DNA of 64,000 nt. Source: JBBQUN01 sp963717115. Lineage in GTDB: Bacteria; Actinomycetota; Acidimicrobiia; Acidimicrobiales; SZUA-35. The position numbers and the translations under genes are program-made. The stretch covers positions 1-64,000 of the forward strand of contig CAVQVO010000002.1 of assembly GCA_963717115.1 (NCBI GenBank), written 5' to 3'. This document shows positions 56,143-64,000 of this stretch, piece by piece. The notes below the pieces were generated by a model that saw nothing but the letters and a program-made list of their open reading frames with translations, was not told the DNA's origin and made no database searches. Every line of letters begins with the position of its first letter. Positions within the stretch are counted from its first letter, which is position 1.

Positions 56143-57266
56143 GACGGCCTCGGTTCCTTGGGAAGACCGAGGATGCGTTCCCCGATGATCGAGCGCTGGA
56201 TCTGCGAGCTCCCACCGGCGATGCGTCCACCCGGGGCCCCGGTCAGGGCCCGGGTCTCGGCGTTCCAGAGCATCGCCTCCGCTCCGGCCAGCTCGGCCCG
56301 GAGCACCGCGTGGTCGAACATCATCTCGGTGGTGCCGAGCTTGCCCAGCGACGAGGCCACCGACGCATCGGGACCCTGGCGCCGGCCCAGGGCCAGGAGG
56401 GTCTGGCCCCGGGTGACCAGCCCAGCCAGCCGGTCACGGTCGACGGCGTCGAGTCGTGCCACCGGATCACCCGTCCGGCCGAGTTCGATCATGGCGTCGA
56501 GGCGTCGTTGCATCGAGATCTGGGCGGCCCCGATCGACCCGCGTTCGTTGGTGAGGGTCGCCATGCCGACCCCCCATCCACCGTCGATCGGACCGAGGAG
56601 CGATTCGGCCGGCATCCGGACGTCGGTGAAGAACACCTCGTCGAACTCCGAGCCGCCGGTCATCTGCCGAAGGGGCCGGACCTCGATGCCGGGCAGCGAC
56701 ATGTCGAGCAGGAAGAAGCTGATTCCCCGGTGCTGGGCGACGTCGGGATTCGTGCGGGCCATCAGGATGCCCCAGTCGCTGATCCGACCGCCCGAGCACC
56801 AGACCTTCTGACCGTTCAGGACGAACTCGTCGCCGTCACGCTCGGCGGTCGATCGCAGCGAGGCCAGGTCGCTGCCCGCTTCGGGCTCGCTGAACAGCTG
56901 GCACCACACGGCATCGGCCGAGAGGATCGGACGGAGATGGCGCTGCTTCTGCGCCTCGGTGCCGAAACGGAGCAGCCCCTGGCCGGCGAGCACGAACCCG
57001 ACCATGTTGATGAACGCCGGAACGTCGGCCCGGGCGCAGGCCTCGATCCACACCGACTGATGGTCGGCGCTCAGCCCTCGGCCCCCGTACTCCACGGGCC
57101 AGTGGATCCCGGCCCAGCCGTGCTCGAGGAGCCGCTTCTGCCAAGCGATCCCGGCGTCTCGGAGGTCGGGCGGCATGATGGCGCCGTAGTCCCGTGGGGC
57201 CTCGTCGCGATGGGCGGCGAGCCAGGCCGAGGCTGCGGCCCCGAAGTCGTCGAGGGCGGGTTCCAT
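56139..57266 (-). CDS. Acyl-CoA dehydrogenase
   Basis: A 375-residue acyl-CoA dehydrogenase of the large actinobacterial FadE group. FAD and substrate motifs are CQLFSEPEAGSDLASL, VLNGQKVWCSGG and FFTDVRMPAESLLG. The C-terminus (GGRIAGGSSQIQRSIIGERI) lacks the usual Glu of the TEGADE motif, so the base may be elsewhere, as in some steroid-chain dehydrogenases. TAGCTT (57275-57280) is 8 nt before ATG 57266. It is coupled by ATGA to the SCO6745-like gene. The chain it acts on is unknown. Confidence 0.9.
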   Translation of the reverse strand: MEPALDDFGAAASAWLAAHRDEAPRDYGAIMPPDLRDAGIAWQKRLLEHGWAGIHWPVEYGGRGLSADHQSVWIEACARADVPAFINMVGFVLAGQGLLRFGTEAQKQRHLRPILSADAVWCQLFSEPEAGSDLASLRSTAERDGDEFVLNGQKVWCSGGRISDWGILMARTNPDVAQHRGISFFLLDMSLPGIEVRPLRQMTGGSEFDEVFFTDVRMPAESLLGPIDGGWGVGMATLTNERGSIGAAQISMQRRLDAMIELGRTGDPVARLDAVDRDRLAGLVTRGQTLLALGRRQGPDASVASSLGKLGTTEMMFDHAVLRAELAGAEAMLWNAETRALTGAPGGRIAGGSSQIQRSIIGERILGLPKEPRPS

Positions 57267-57392
57267 GGCCGCCGAAGCTAGTACGGCGTCGCCCGGTCGA
57301 CGATTCGCCGGCCCCGACCCGGGCGTCAAGGACACCGAACAGTCGATGTTGCCGATCCCGCGGCCCCCGCCGGGGTCCACTAGGCTGTCCCG

Positions 57393-58061
57393 ATGGCCCC
57401 GTATGTCTCGCCCGAGCATCACCCCGCTCTCGAGGAGTACTGCGAGACGATCTACGAGCTGCGCGAGGACGACGTCCGGGTGATCCAGGCCCGGATCGCC
57501 GAACGACTGGGCGTCTCACGTCCGGCGGTCTCGGAGATGGTCAAGCGCCTCGACGACGAGGGGCTCGTGACCGTCGACGCCGGCACCATCCACCTCACCG
57601 ACACCGGGCTCGCGCTGGCGACGACCATGGTCCGCCGTCATCGGCTGGCCGAACGGTTCCTGACCGACATCCTCGGACTGTCGTGGGCCACGGCCCACCA
57701 CGAGGCCGGCAAATGGGAACACGTCATCAGCCCCGAGGTCGAAGCCGCCCTGCGTACCCATCTCGGTGAGCCGACCACGTGCCCCCACGGCAACCCCATT
57801 CCCGGCAGCGGCTACGTGGTGCCGGCCACCACACCCCTGGCCCAGCTGTCGGTCGGGACGAGCTTCAACGTGCAACGCATCCCCGAGGAACTCGAGTTCA
57901 CCGAGGGGATGCTCGAATTCCTCGAGGCCTCGCACATCACGCCCGGCGTCTCGGGAACCGTCATCGCCATGTCGCCCGACGGCACCACCACCGTCGACAT
58001 CGACGGTCAGGTCGTCGGCCTCGGACCCTTTGCGTCCGAACGCATCCTCGTCGCCCTCTGA
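57393..58061 (+). CDS. DtxR/IdeR-family metal-dependent repressor
   Basis: A 222-residue regulator. Its N-terminal winged helix (VIQARIAERLGVSRPAVSEM) binds DNA. The dimer domain carries the metal ligands (HRLAERFLTDILGLSWATAHHEAGKWEH, in parts, and CPHGNPIP), and an SH3-like domain ends it. This is the iron or manganese sensing family, IdeR, DtxR or MntR. Ligand spacing and length favour IdeR or DtxR. TAGGCT (57381-57386) lies 6 nt before the ATG and no ribosome site is visible. It is divergent from the acyl-CoA dehydrogenase gene. Confidence 0.92.
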   Translation: MAPYVSPEHHPALEEYCETIYELREDDVRVIQARIAERLGVSRPAVSEMVKRLDDEGLVTVDAGTIHLTDTGLALATTMVRRHRLAERFLTDILGLSWATAHHEAGKWEHVISPEVEAALRTHLGEPTTCPHGNPIPGSGYVVPATTPLAQLSVGTSFNVQRIPEELEFTEGMLEFLEASHITPGVSGTVIAMSPDGTTTVDIDGQVVGLGPFASERILVAL

Positions 58062-58095
58062 CCCGACGGCGCCCCCGACCGCCGGTTCGACCCGG

Positions 58096-58536
58096 TCAGC
58101 GATCGAGGTGGGCCAACAGCCCCTCGAGCGCCACCCGATAGCTGTTGCGACCGAAGCCGGCCACCACCCCCAGGCACACGGCGCTCAACACCGAATGATG
58201 ACGGAACTCCTCGCGGGCATGGACGTTCGACAGGTGGGTCTCGACCACCGGGATCTCGATCGCCGCCACCGCGTCTCGCAGGGCGATGCTGTAGTGCGTG
58301 TAGGCGCCCGGATTCATGATGATCCCGTGGGCCCAGGTGCGGGCGTCCTGCACGATGGTCACCAGTTCGCCCTCGACGTTGGACTGCACGTCTCGCAGTT
58401 CGACACCGCGGGCCGAGGCGACGGTCCGGAGATCGTCCATGATCTCGGCCAGGGTCTCGTTGCCGTAGACCTCGGGCTCACGCTCACCGAGCAGGTTCAG
58501 GTTGGGGCCGTTGACGACGAGGATCCGGTGGGTCAC
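58096..58536 (-). CDS. aroQ: Type II 3-dehydroquinate dehydratase
   Basis: A 146-residue enzyme that dehydrates 3-dehydroquinate to 3-dehydroshikimate, step three of the shikimate pathway. The motifs NGPNLNLLGEREPEVYG (with the catalytic Tyr), VQSNVEGELV, NPGAYTHYSIALRDA and VVETHLSNVHAREEFR are all canonical. The start is GTG 58536. The TAG stop of aroK, 9 bp upstream, is also part of a TAGGAT hexamer 6 nt before this start, so separate transcription cannot be told from co-transcription. It is convergent with the DtxR-family gene. Confidence 0.95.
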   Translation of the reverse strand: MTHRILVVNGPNLNLLGEREPEVYGNETLAEIMDDLRTVASARGVELRDVQSNVEGELVTIVQDARTWAHGIIMNPGAYTHYSIALRDAVAAIEIPVVETHLSNVHAREEFRHHSVLSAVCLGVVAGFGRNSYRVALEGLLAHLDR

Positions 58537-58545
58537 GGCGCCATC

Positions 58546-59067
58546 CTACGCGGTGGGCAGGAGCGCGATGATCGCGTCGACGACCTCGTCGACCGTGCGG
58601 CCGTCGGTGGCGACCGGAACGAACCGTCGGTAACCCTCGGCCCGCTCGGCCAGTAGCTCGGCGATGCGGCCTGCCGGATCGGGTCCGGCGAGCAGCGGGC
58701 GTTCGAGGCCCGATGGGTCGCCCAGGACCCGTTCGAGGATGGTGTCGACCGAGGCCGCCAGACAGATCACCGAGGCCCCGTTGCCCAGTGCCGCGGCGTT
58801 GGCCGGGTCGAGCATCAACCGGCCGCCGGTGGCGACCACCAGACCGGTTCGGGAACCGAGATCCCGTGCGACCTCGGCTTCGAGGGCCCGGAACACCGCC
58901 TCGCCCTCGTTGGCGAACAGATCGGCGATCGGCCCCTTGCGCTCCTCGATCAGCCGGTCGGTGTCGACGAAGCGGTAACCGAGCCGATCGGCGAGCCGCT
59001 GCCCGACGGTCGACTTGCCGGTGCCCATGAATCCGGTGAGGACGACGTTGGTCGAGTTGGCGGGCAC
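58546..59067 (-). CDS. aroK: Shikimate kinase
   Basis: A 173-residue P-loop kinase that phosphorylates shikimate with ATP. It has Walker A GFMGTGKST, the DTDRLIEE shikimate-binding segment, ATGGRLML and the LID region DPSGLERPLLAG, where the arginines bind substrate. The start is GTG 59067 with TAGCAT (59075-59080) 7 nt upstream. It forms a pair with aroQ, 9 bp downstream. aroB and aroC are not nearby. Confidence 0.92.
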   Translation of the reverse strand: MPANSTNVVLTGFMGTGKSTVGQRLADRLGYRFVDTDRLIEERKGPIADLFANEGEAVFRALEAEVARDLGSRTGLVVATGGRLMLDPANAAALGNGASVICLAASVDTILERVLGDPSGLERPLLAGPDPAGRIAELLAERAEGYRRFVPVATDGRTVDEVVDAIIALLPTA

Positions 59068-59104
59068 GGCGAGGATGCTAGTGGCGCCGGGCCGGCGCCG
59101 ACCG

Positions 59105-60226
59105 CTACAGCTCGGCCAGGATCACGGTGGGGTCGACGTAGTCGGCGCCCATCGCCTCGGCGACGGCGGGCTCGGTGATGGCACCGCGGGCCACGTTGAG
59201 GCCGTTGAGCAGATGGGGATCGGCGGCCATCGCCGCCCGGGCGCCCCGATCGGCGAGGGCCAGCACGAAGGGCAGGGTCGAGTTGTTGAGGGCGTAGGTC
59301 GAGGTGCGCGGGACCCCACCGGGCATGTTGGCAACGGCGTAGTGCACGACGCCGTCGACCACGTAGGTGGGGTCGCTGTGGGTCGTGGCGTGCGAGGTCT
59401 CGAAGCAGCCGCCCTGGTCGATGGCGACATCGACCATCACCGAACCGGTGCGCATCTCGGCGACCATCGCCGCGGTGACCAGACGCGGGGCCTTGGCGCC
59501 CTTGACCAGCACGGCACCGATCACGAGATCGGCGTCGAGGACGAACTGCTCGAGTTGGGCCTGATTGGAATAGACCGCCCGGATGCCGTTGCCGAAGCGG
59601 GCATCGAGTTCGTCGAGGACGTCGAGACTGCGATCGAGCACCGTCACGTCGGCCCCGAGGCCGACCGCCATCTCGGTGGCGTGGGCACCGACCACGCCCC
59701 CACCGATGACCACCACCTTGGCCGGCGCCACCCCGGGCACCCCGCCGAGCAGGAGTCCGGCACCGCCCTGGGGCCCCTCGAGGGCGTGGGCGCCGGCCTG
59801 CACGGCCATCCGCCCGGCGACCTTCGACATGGGGGCGAGCAGCGGCAGCCGCCCATGCCGATCGGTCACGGTCTCGTACGCGATGCACGTGGCGCCCGAG
59901 GCAACCAGGTCGTTGGTCTGGTCGGGATCGGGGGCCAGGTGCAGGTAGGTGAAGAGCAGGTGCTCGGGGCGCAACATCGCCCGCTCGACCGCCTGGGGTT
60001 CCTTGACCTTCACGATCATCTCGGCGAACGCGAACACCTCGGCGGCGTCGGCCCCGATCACGGCACCGGCTGCGGTGTACTGCTCGTCATCGGCGCCGAT
60101 CCCGGCGCCCGCCCCGGCCTGCACCATCACCTGATGACCGTGGGCGACGACCTCGCGGACACTGTCGGGGGTCAGACCCACCCGGCGCTCGAGCACCTTG
60201 ATCTCGGTCGGTACGCCAACTCTCAT
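59105..60226 (-). CDS. ald: Alanine dehydrogenase
   Basis: A 373-residue NAD-dependent enzyme that deaminates L-alanine to pyruvate or makes alanine in reverse. It begins MRVGVPTEIKVLERRVGLTP. The catalytic lysine and histidine segments are KVKEPQAVE and TYLHLAPD, and NAD binds at VVVIGGGVVGAHATEMAVGL. VANMPGGVPRTSTYALNN is also diagnostic. The ATG at 60226 is used. An AsnC-family regulator gene is divergent across 159 bp, as in other actinobacteria where the AldR regulator controls ald. Confidence 0.95.
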   Translation of the reverse strand: MRVGVPTEIKVLERRVGLTPDSVREVVAHGHQVMVQAGAGAGIGADDEQYTAAGAVIGADAAEVFAFAEMIVKVKEPQAVERAMLRPEHLLFTYLHLAPDPDQTNDLVASGATCIAYETVTDRHGRLPLLAPMSKVAGRMAVQAGAHALEGPQGGAGLLLGGVPGVAPAKVVVIGGGVVGAHATEMAVGLGADVTVLDRSLDVLDELDARFGNGIRAVYSNQAQLEQFVLDADLVIGAVLVKGAKAPRLVTAAMVAEMRTGSVMVDVAIDQGGCFETSHATTHSDPTYVVDGVVHYAVANMPGGVPRTSTYALNNSTLPFVLALADRGARAAMAADPHLLNGLNVARGAITEPAVAEAMGADYVDPTVILAEL

Positions 60227-60348
60227 CTCGGGTTCCCCTCGGTGCTGCCGGGCGCGGGTCCGCACCGGATCGCTCAACCGTAGGGGCTGTGCCGTCGCAG
60301 CCGCTTGCCAACTTCGGTGTCAGGGACCCCCGTCGACACACGATCCTG

Positions 60349-60378
60349 TTGTCAGACCTCGCTGCGACGCTGCATACT
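60349..60378 (+). promoter_or_regulatory. Promoter of the AsnC-family gene
   Basis: TTGTCA (60349-60354) and CATACT (60373-60378) are separated by 18 bp. The -10 lies 7 nt before ATG 60386, so the mRNA would be leaderless. It is in the ald/asnC gap, where an auto-regulatory operator would also be expected. Confidence 0.5.
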
Positions 60379-60385
60379 TGCGTCC

Positions 60386-60844
60386 ATGCTGCTCGACGCC
60401 ACGGATCGCGCCATCCTGAACGTGCTCCAGGACAACGCCCGCATCACCAACAACGACCTGGCCGACCTGGTCCACCTCTCGCCGTCGGCCTGCCTGCGCC
60501 GGGTCCGTCGCCTCGAGGGCGAGGGCATCATCGAGCGGTACGTGACCCTCATCGATCCGGTCGCCATCGGCAGGCCGACCACGGTGTTCGTCGAGATCTC
60601 GCTGTCCAGCCAGGAAGAGACCCAGCTCGACGCGTTCGAGACCCAGGTGGTGCAGCGACCCGAGGTGATCAGCTGCCACCTGATGGCCGGAAACGCCGAC
60701 TACCTGGTGCAGATCCGTTGCACCGACGTCGCCGACTACGAACAGATCCACCGCACCCATCTGGCCCTGCTTCCCGGGGTCACCCGAATCCGGTCGAGCT
60801 TCGCCCTGCGCACCGTCTGTCAGCGGACGGCGCACGCGCTCTAG
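60386..60844 (+). CDS. Lrp/AsnC-family regulator, AldR-like
   Basis: A 152-residue regulator with an N-terminal helix-turn-helix (LNVLQDNARITNNDLADLVH then LSPSACLRRVRRLEGEGII) and a RAM ligand-binding domain (VISCHLMAGNADYLVQIRCT). It probably senses an amino acid, most likely alanine, because it faces the alanine dehydrogenase gene. This is the arrangement of AldR with ald in mycobacteria. No ribosome site is seen and the -10 box is 7 nt from the ATG. Confidence 0.9.
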   Translation: MLLDATDRAILNVLQDNARITNNDLADLVHLSPSACLRRVRRLEGEGIIERYVTLIDPVAIGRPTTVFVEISLSSQEETQLDAFETQVVQRPEVISCHLMAGNADYLVQIRCTDVADYEQIHRTHLALLPGVTRIRSSFALRTVCQRTAHAL

Positions 60845-60853
60845 TCTCCGGGC

Positions 60854-62077
60854 ATGAGCGACCTCGAATCCGAGTCACCCCTCGACGGCGTTCGCGTCGT
60901 CGAGATCACGAATTGGATGGCGGCACCGGGCTGTGCCGCCATGCTCGCCGACATGGGGGCCGACGTGATCAAGGTCGAGCCGCTCACCGGCGACGTGGTC
61001 CGCAACATGATGCGCCCCCCGTCCCCCCGAGACGACGGAACGGTGATCGACGCCTCGTTCCACGGCGACAACCGGGGCAAACGATCGATCGCCGTCGCCA
61101 TCGACACCGACGACGGGGCGCAGTTGGTCCGGGACCTGGTCGCCACGGCCGACGTGTTCCTGTGCAACCTGCTCCCCCATCGCCAGGCCCGGTACGGGCT
61201 CGACCCCGACACCCTGCTTTCCATCCGGCCGGCGCTGGTCCACGCCACCCTCACCGGCTACGGGCTGGGCGGTCCCGACGCCCAGCGGCCGGGCTTCGAC
61301 GTCACGGCCTTCTTCGGGCGGGGTGCGATCACCGATTCGATCACCGAACCGGGCGCCGACGCGCCGGCCCCCCGCTCGGCCCAGGGCGACCACACGACCA
61401 GCCTGTCGATGCTGTCGGGCATCCTCGCCGCGCTGCGCATGGCCGAGCGGACCGGACGGGGACGGGTGGTCGACGTCAGCCTGCTCGGTACCGCGACCTG
61501 GACGATGATGTCGGACCTCTCGGCGGTCCTGGTCGACGGCCGGGTTCCGACCAAACGCGATCGCCGCAACCTCATCGCCCCGCTCGCCAACCGGTTCCGT
61601 TGCGCCGACGACCGGTGGATCATCCTCAACATGGTCGAGCAACGATGGTGGGAGCCGTTCTGCCGCACCGCGGGGCTCGACATCCTGCTCGACGACGAAC
61701 GCTTCGACTCGATCCGGACCCGCTTCCAGAACATGCCCGCCCTGATCGACATCCTCGACCGCCAGTTCCTCACCCGGACCTTGGCCGAGTGGGGGGCGAT
61801 CTTCGATGCCGACGGCCTGATCTGGGGGCCGGCGGCATCCATGGTCGAGCTGGCCTCGGACCCGCAGGCCGAGGCCACCGGTCTGTTCCCGACGATCGAT
61901 CATCCCGTGGCGGGGCCGTTCCGGACCGTGGCGACACCGATCAAGATCCACGGCGCCGACATCAACCCGCGGGGCCCGGCGCCCGAGCTCGGTCAGCACA
62001 CCGACGAGCTGTTGGCCGGCATCGCCTACGACCCCGATCGCATCGCCGCCCTCCGGGCCTCAGGGACGATCGGCTGA
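60854..62077 (+). CDS. CaiB/BaiF-type CoA transferase
   Basis: A 407-residue class III CoA transferase, which moves CoA between organic acids by way of an enzyme-bound aspartyl anhydride. The opening LDGVRVVEITNWMAAPGCAAMLADMGADVIKVE and the catalytic aspartate region QGDHTTSLSMLSGILAALRM are standard, read here in parts. Substrate is not known. TAGTCT (60842-60847) is 6 nt before the ATG, but its TAG is also the AsnC stop codon. It overlaps the convergent flavoprotein gene by 18 bp. Confidence 0.9.
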   Translation: MSDLESESPLDGVRVVEITNWMAAPGCAAMLADMGADVIKVEPLTGDVVRNMMRPPSPRDDGTVIDASFHGDNRGKRSIAVAIDTDDGAQLVRDLVATADVFLCNLLPHRQARYGLDPDTLLSIRPALVHATLTGYGLGGPDAQRPGFDVTAFFGRGAITDSITEPGADAPAPRSAQGDHTTSLSMLSGILAALRMAERTGRGRVVDVSLLGTATWTMMSDLSAVLVDGRVPTKRDRRNLIAPLANRFRCADDRWIILNMVEQRWWEPFCRTAGLDILLDDERFDSIRTRFQNMPALIDILDRQFLTRTLAEWGAIFDADGLIWGPAASMVELASDPQAEATGLFPTIDHPVAGPFRTVATPIKIHGADINPRGPAPELGQHTDELLAGIAYDPDRIAALRASGTIG

Positions 62078-62917
62078 ACCAGGCCCCTCGTCGCCGCCGA
62101 GCGCGATCACGTTGGCGGGCGGTCGTAGGCCGGGGGCGAGCCGGGGATCGTCGATCGGGTCGCCGAACACGGTCCGCATCGGCACCACGCCGGCCCAGAT
62201 CGGCAGCTCGTAGTCGTCGTCGTCGTCGATCGGCGGACCGGTCCGCACCTTGGTCGACGCGTGCTCGAGCGAGAGCCGCAGCACGGCGGTTCCCCGGACC
62301 TCCTTGGTCGAGGTGGCACGAAGGTCGGCCTGCCGCCCCGGCACCAGCGCCTCGACGAAGTGGCGCAGGGCCTCACGTTTGTCGTCGGGGTCGGTGATCT
62401 CGACGGCCCGACCGATGACCATGACCGAGCGGTAGTTCATCGAGTGGTGGAAGGCCGATCGGGCGAGGACGAGACCGTCGAGGTGGGTCACCGTGACGCA
62501 CACGTCGACACCCTCGTTCCGGTCGGCGTCGCCGCGCTGGATCACCCCCGCCGCCGGCGCTCCGTGCAGGAGCAGCGAGTCGCCCTGACGGACGTAGAAC
62601 ATCGGGATGACGACCGGTCCGCCGCGGCGAACGGTGCCGACGTGGGCCACCATCCCGGCGTCGAGAATGGCTTCGACGCTCGTGCGGTCGTAGCGGGCCC
62701 GGTCCGGTACCCGCCGGATCCGGATCCGGTCGTCGACGCCGGAATCCTGCTCGTCGCCGAGACTCGTCTCGGTCCCGATCTCGCCATTGTCGAGTCGGGC
62801 ACGGTCGTGACGGACAGGGTCTCGATCGGCACGGTCGTGACGTGCAGGGTCTCGATCGGCAGGGTCTCGATCGGCAGGGTCTGGCTTGGCAGGGTCCGGG
62901 TTCCGGGGATCCGACAT
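62060..62917 (-). CDS. Pyridoxamine 5'-phosphate oxidase-family FMN protein
   Basis: A 285-residue split-barrel protein. The FMN-binding region reads HVGTVRRGGPVVIPMFYVRQG, HGAPAAGVIQR and FHHSMNYRSVMVIGRAVEI. It is not the pathway enzyme PdxH, since the sequence is closer to the nitroreductase NimA-like and general FMN-binding group. The first 60 residues are a low-complexity run of Asp, Pro, Arg and His (NPDPAKPDPADRDPADRDP) encoded by a GC-rich imperfect repeat at 62805-62895. ATG 62917 has TATCCT (62925-62930) 7 nt upstream. Confidence 0.8.
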   Translation of the reverse strand: MSDPRNPDPAKPDPADRDPADRDPARHDRADRDPVRHDRARLDNGEIGTETSLGDEQDSGVDDRIRIRRVPDRARYDRTSVEAILDAGMVAHVGTVRRGGPVVIPMFYVRQGDSLLLHGAPAAGVIQRGDADRNEGVDVCVTVTHLDGLVLARSAFHHSMNYRSVMVIGRAVEITDPDDKREALRHFVEALVPGRQADLRATSTKEVRGTAVLRLSLEHASTKVRTGPPIDDDDDYELPIWAGVVPMRTVFGDPIDDPRLAPGLRPPANVIALGGDEGPGSADRP

Positions 62918-63027
62918 GACGCCGAGGATAGATCCGCTCCCGCCCCGGTCTCCGCCATGTGCCCGACGCCGGGCGCTCGCCGGGCCCGGTGTCCGCTCCC
63001 CCGGCGCCGGGCCGTTACCGTGTCGCC

Positions 63028-64000
63028 ATGACCTCTCCGGCCGACTCCCCCATCGTGATCATCGGCGCCGGACTCGCCGGACTCAACGCGGCCCGGGTCC
63101 TCCACGAGGCCGGGCACACCCCGGTCGTCGTCGAGTCGTCCGACGGGGTCGGAGGCCGGGTCCGGACCGACGTGGTCGACGGACACCGGCTCGACCGGGG
63201 ATTCCAGGTGCTCCTGACCGCCTACCCCGAACTCGAGCACCTCGACGTGGGTGCGCTCGATCTCCGGGCGTTCGAGCCCGGCGCCTCGGTGCGGCTCGGC
63301 GACCGGTTCGTCGCCGTCGGCGACCCGTTCCGACGGCCCGGCATGCTGCCCTCCACGATCGCGGCGCCGATCGGCAAGCTGTCCGACAAGGTCCGGCTGG
63401 GGCTGCTCCGACGGCGGATCGTGTCCACTCCGGCCCCGGACCTGCTGCGGGGGCCCGACCGCTCGACGTTCGACGCACTGCGGGCCGATGGGTTCAGCGA
63501 CACCATGATCGAACGGTTCTTCCGTCCCCTGGTCGGCGGCATCCAACTCGATCCCGCGCTCGCGACGAGCCGACGCAACTTCGACGTCATCTTCCAGAGC
63601 CTGTCGACGGGCGACTCCGCCGTTCCGGCGATGGGCATGGGAGCGATCCCCGAGCAGTTGGCGAGCCACCTTCCCGCCGGCACGGTTCGCCTCGGATGCC
63701 GCGTGACCGGGCTCGACGGCTCGACGGTTCGACTCGAGGGCGGAGACACCATCGACGCGGCCCGGATCGTCGTCGCCACCGAGGGTCCCGAGGCGGCTCG
63801 CCTGGCCGGGTTGGCCCCCGTGGCCTCCAAGCCGGCGTCGTGTGTCTGGTTCTCGGCGCCCGTGGCGCCCGAGTCACACCGGCTGATCCTGCTCGATGGC
63901 TCCGGGACCGGCCCGGCCCTCAACGTCGCCATCATGTCGAACGTGGCGCCCAGCTACGCGCCGCCCGACCGCTGCCTGATCGCCGCAGCCTGCCCCGGCG
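63028..64000 (+). CDS. FAD-dependent amine oxidase-type oxidoreductase, cut by window end
   Basis: The first 324 codons of an intact frame that runs past position 64000. The FAD-binding loop is VIIGAGLAGLNAARVLHEAG, with the following VVESSDGVGGRVRTD (the GG doublet of the amine oxidase and phytoene desaturase group). The mid-part has FFRPLVGGIQLDP, typical of the same group. It may act on a carotenoid, amine or lipid; the substrate domain is incomplete here. TACCGT (63016-63021) lies 6 nt before the ATG with no ribosome site visible. Confidence 0.88.
   Translation, partial: MTSPADSPIVIIGAGLAGLNAARVLHEAGHTPVVVESSDGVGGRVRTDVVDGHRLDRGFQVLLTAYPELEHLDVGALDLRAFEPGASVRLGDRFVAVGDPFRRPGMLPSTIAAPIGKLSDKVRLGLLRRRIVSTPAPDLLRGPDRSTFDALRADGFSDTMIERFFRPLVGGIQLDPALATSRRNFDVIFQSLSTGDSAVPAMGMGAIPEQLASHLPAGTVRLGCRVTGLDGSTVRLEGGDTIDAARIVVATEGPEAARLAGLAPVASKPASCVWFSAPVAPESHRLILLDGSGTGPALNVAIMSNVAPSYAPPDRCLIAAACPG

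Overview
The window is very GC-rich, densely packed bacterial DNA. Codon third positions are nearly all G or C. The gene families point to an actinomycete: a DUF222/HNH nuclease with a mycobacterial-type LexA box, an ATP-dependent LigB-type ligase, DUF4012, an SCO6745-like protein, a two-in-one capsule tyrosine kinase, CaiB and acyl-CoA dehydrogenase genes, and an Ald/AsnC pair. I infer an environmental actinobacterium, possibly of the class Acidimicrobiia. The sequence alone does not prove this.

Layout. 0-2.7 kb: two frameshifted secreted or lipoprotein genes and a GDP-L-fucose synthase. 2.8-8.4 kb: SOS-type HNH nuclease, NUDIX hydrolase, a membrane pseudokinase, a cytochrome P450 and a small membrane protein. 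8.6-13.5 kb: a four-gene export operon (lipoprotein, peptidoglycan-binding adaptor, MacB-type ATPase, FtsX-type permease). 13.5-16 kb: a shredded secreted-protein gene and an aromatic amino acid decarboxylase. 16-21.5 kb: a cell-surface or polysaccharide locus (DUF4012 protein, LPxTG protein, sugar transferase, Wzc-type kinase). 21.6-25.4 kb: luciferase-type oxidoreductase, 3-hydroxyacyl-CoA dehydrogenase, RarD-type transporter and Bax-inhibitor-1 protein. 25.5-29 kb: Fur-family regulator, a thioredoxin-fold protein with an in-frame UGA at its active site, and a LigB-type ligase bracketed by inverted repeats. 29-34.6 kb: a minus-strand run MFS, CoA ligase, amidase, GMC oxidoreductase. 34.8-40.7 kb: a complete Opp/Dpp peptide-type ABC operon closed by a very strong hairpin. 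41-52 kb: a seven-gene minus-strand block of circularly permuted ATP-grasp, alpha-E, transglutaminase and zinc-peptidase genes. 52-64 kb: acyl-CoA metabolism, DtxR-family regulator, aroK-aroQ, alanine dehydrogenase with divergent AsnC regulator, CoA transferase, flavin proteins and an FAD oxidoreductase cut by the window end.

Three things stand out. First, the minus-strand gene at 26038-27117 reads through a single UGA exactly where a thioredoxin-like protein has its first redox cysteine (WASW-UGA-GC), and a 7-bp hairpin with a G in its loop sits 20 nt downstream, as in a bacterial SECIS. It is a strong selenoprotein candidate. Second, the intergenic spaces hold several repeat families: a 92-bp tandem array, a palindromic element at three sites that brackets the ligase gene, a 30-bp array and a 72-bp direct repeat. 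Third, many genes carry a TAnnnT hexamer 6-8 nt before the start codon, which suggests widespread leaderless transcription.

At least eight genes contain frameshifts. Many look like uncorrected indels, so gene products are described as reconstructed across them where the reading is clear. I saw no tRNA, rRNA or CRISPR array.
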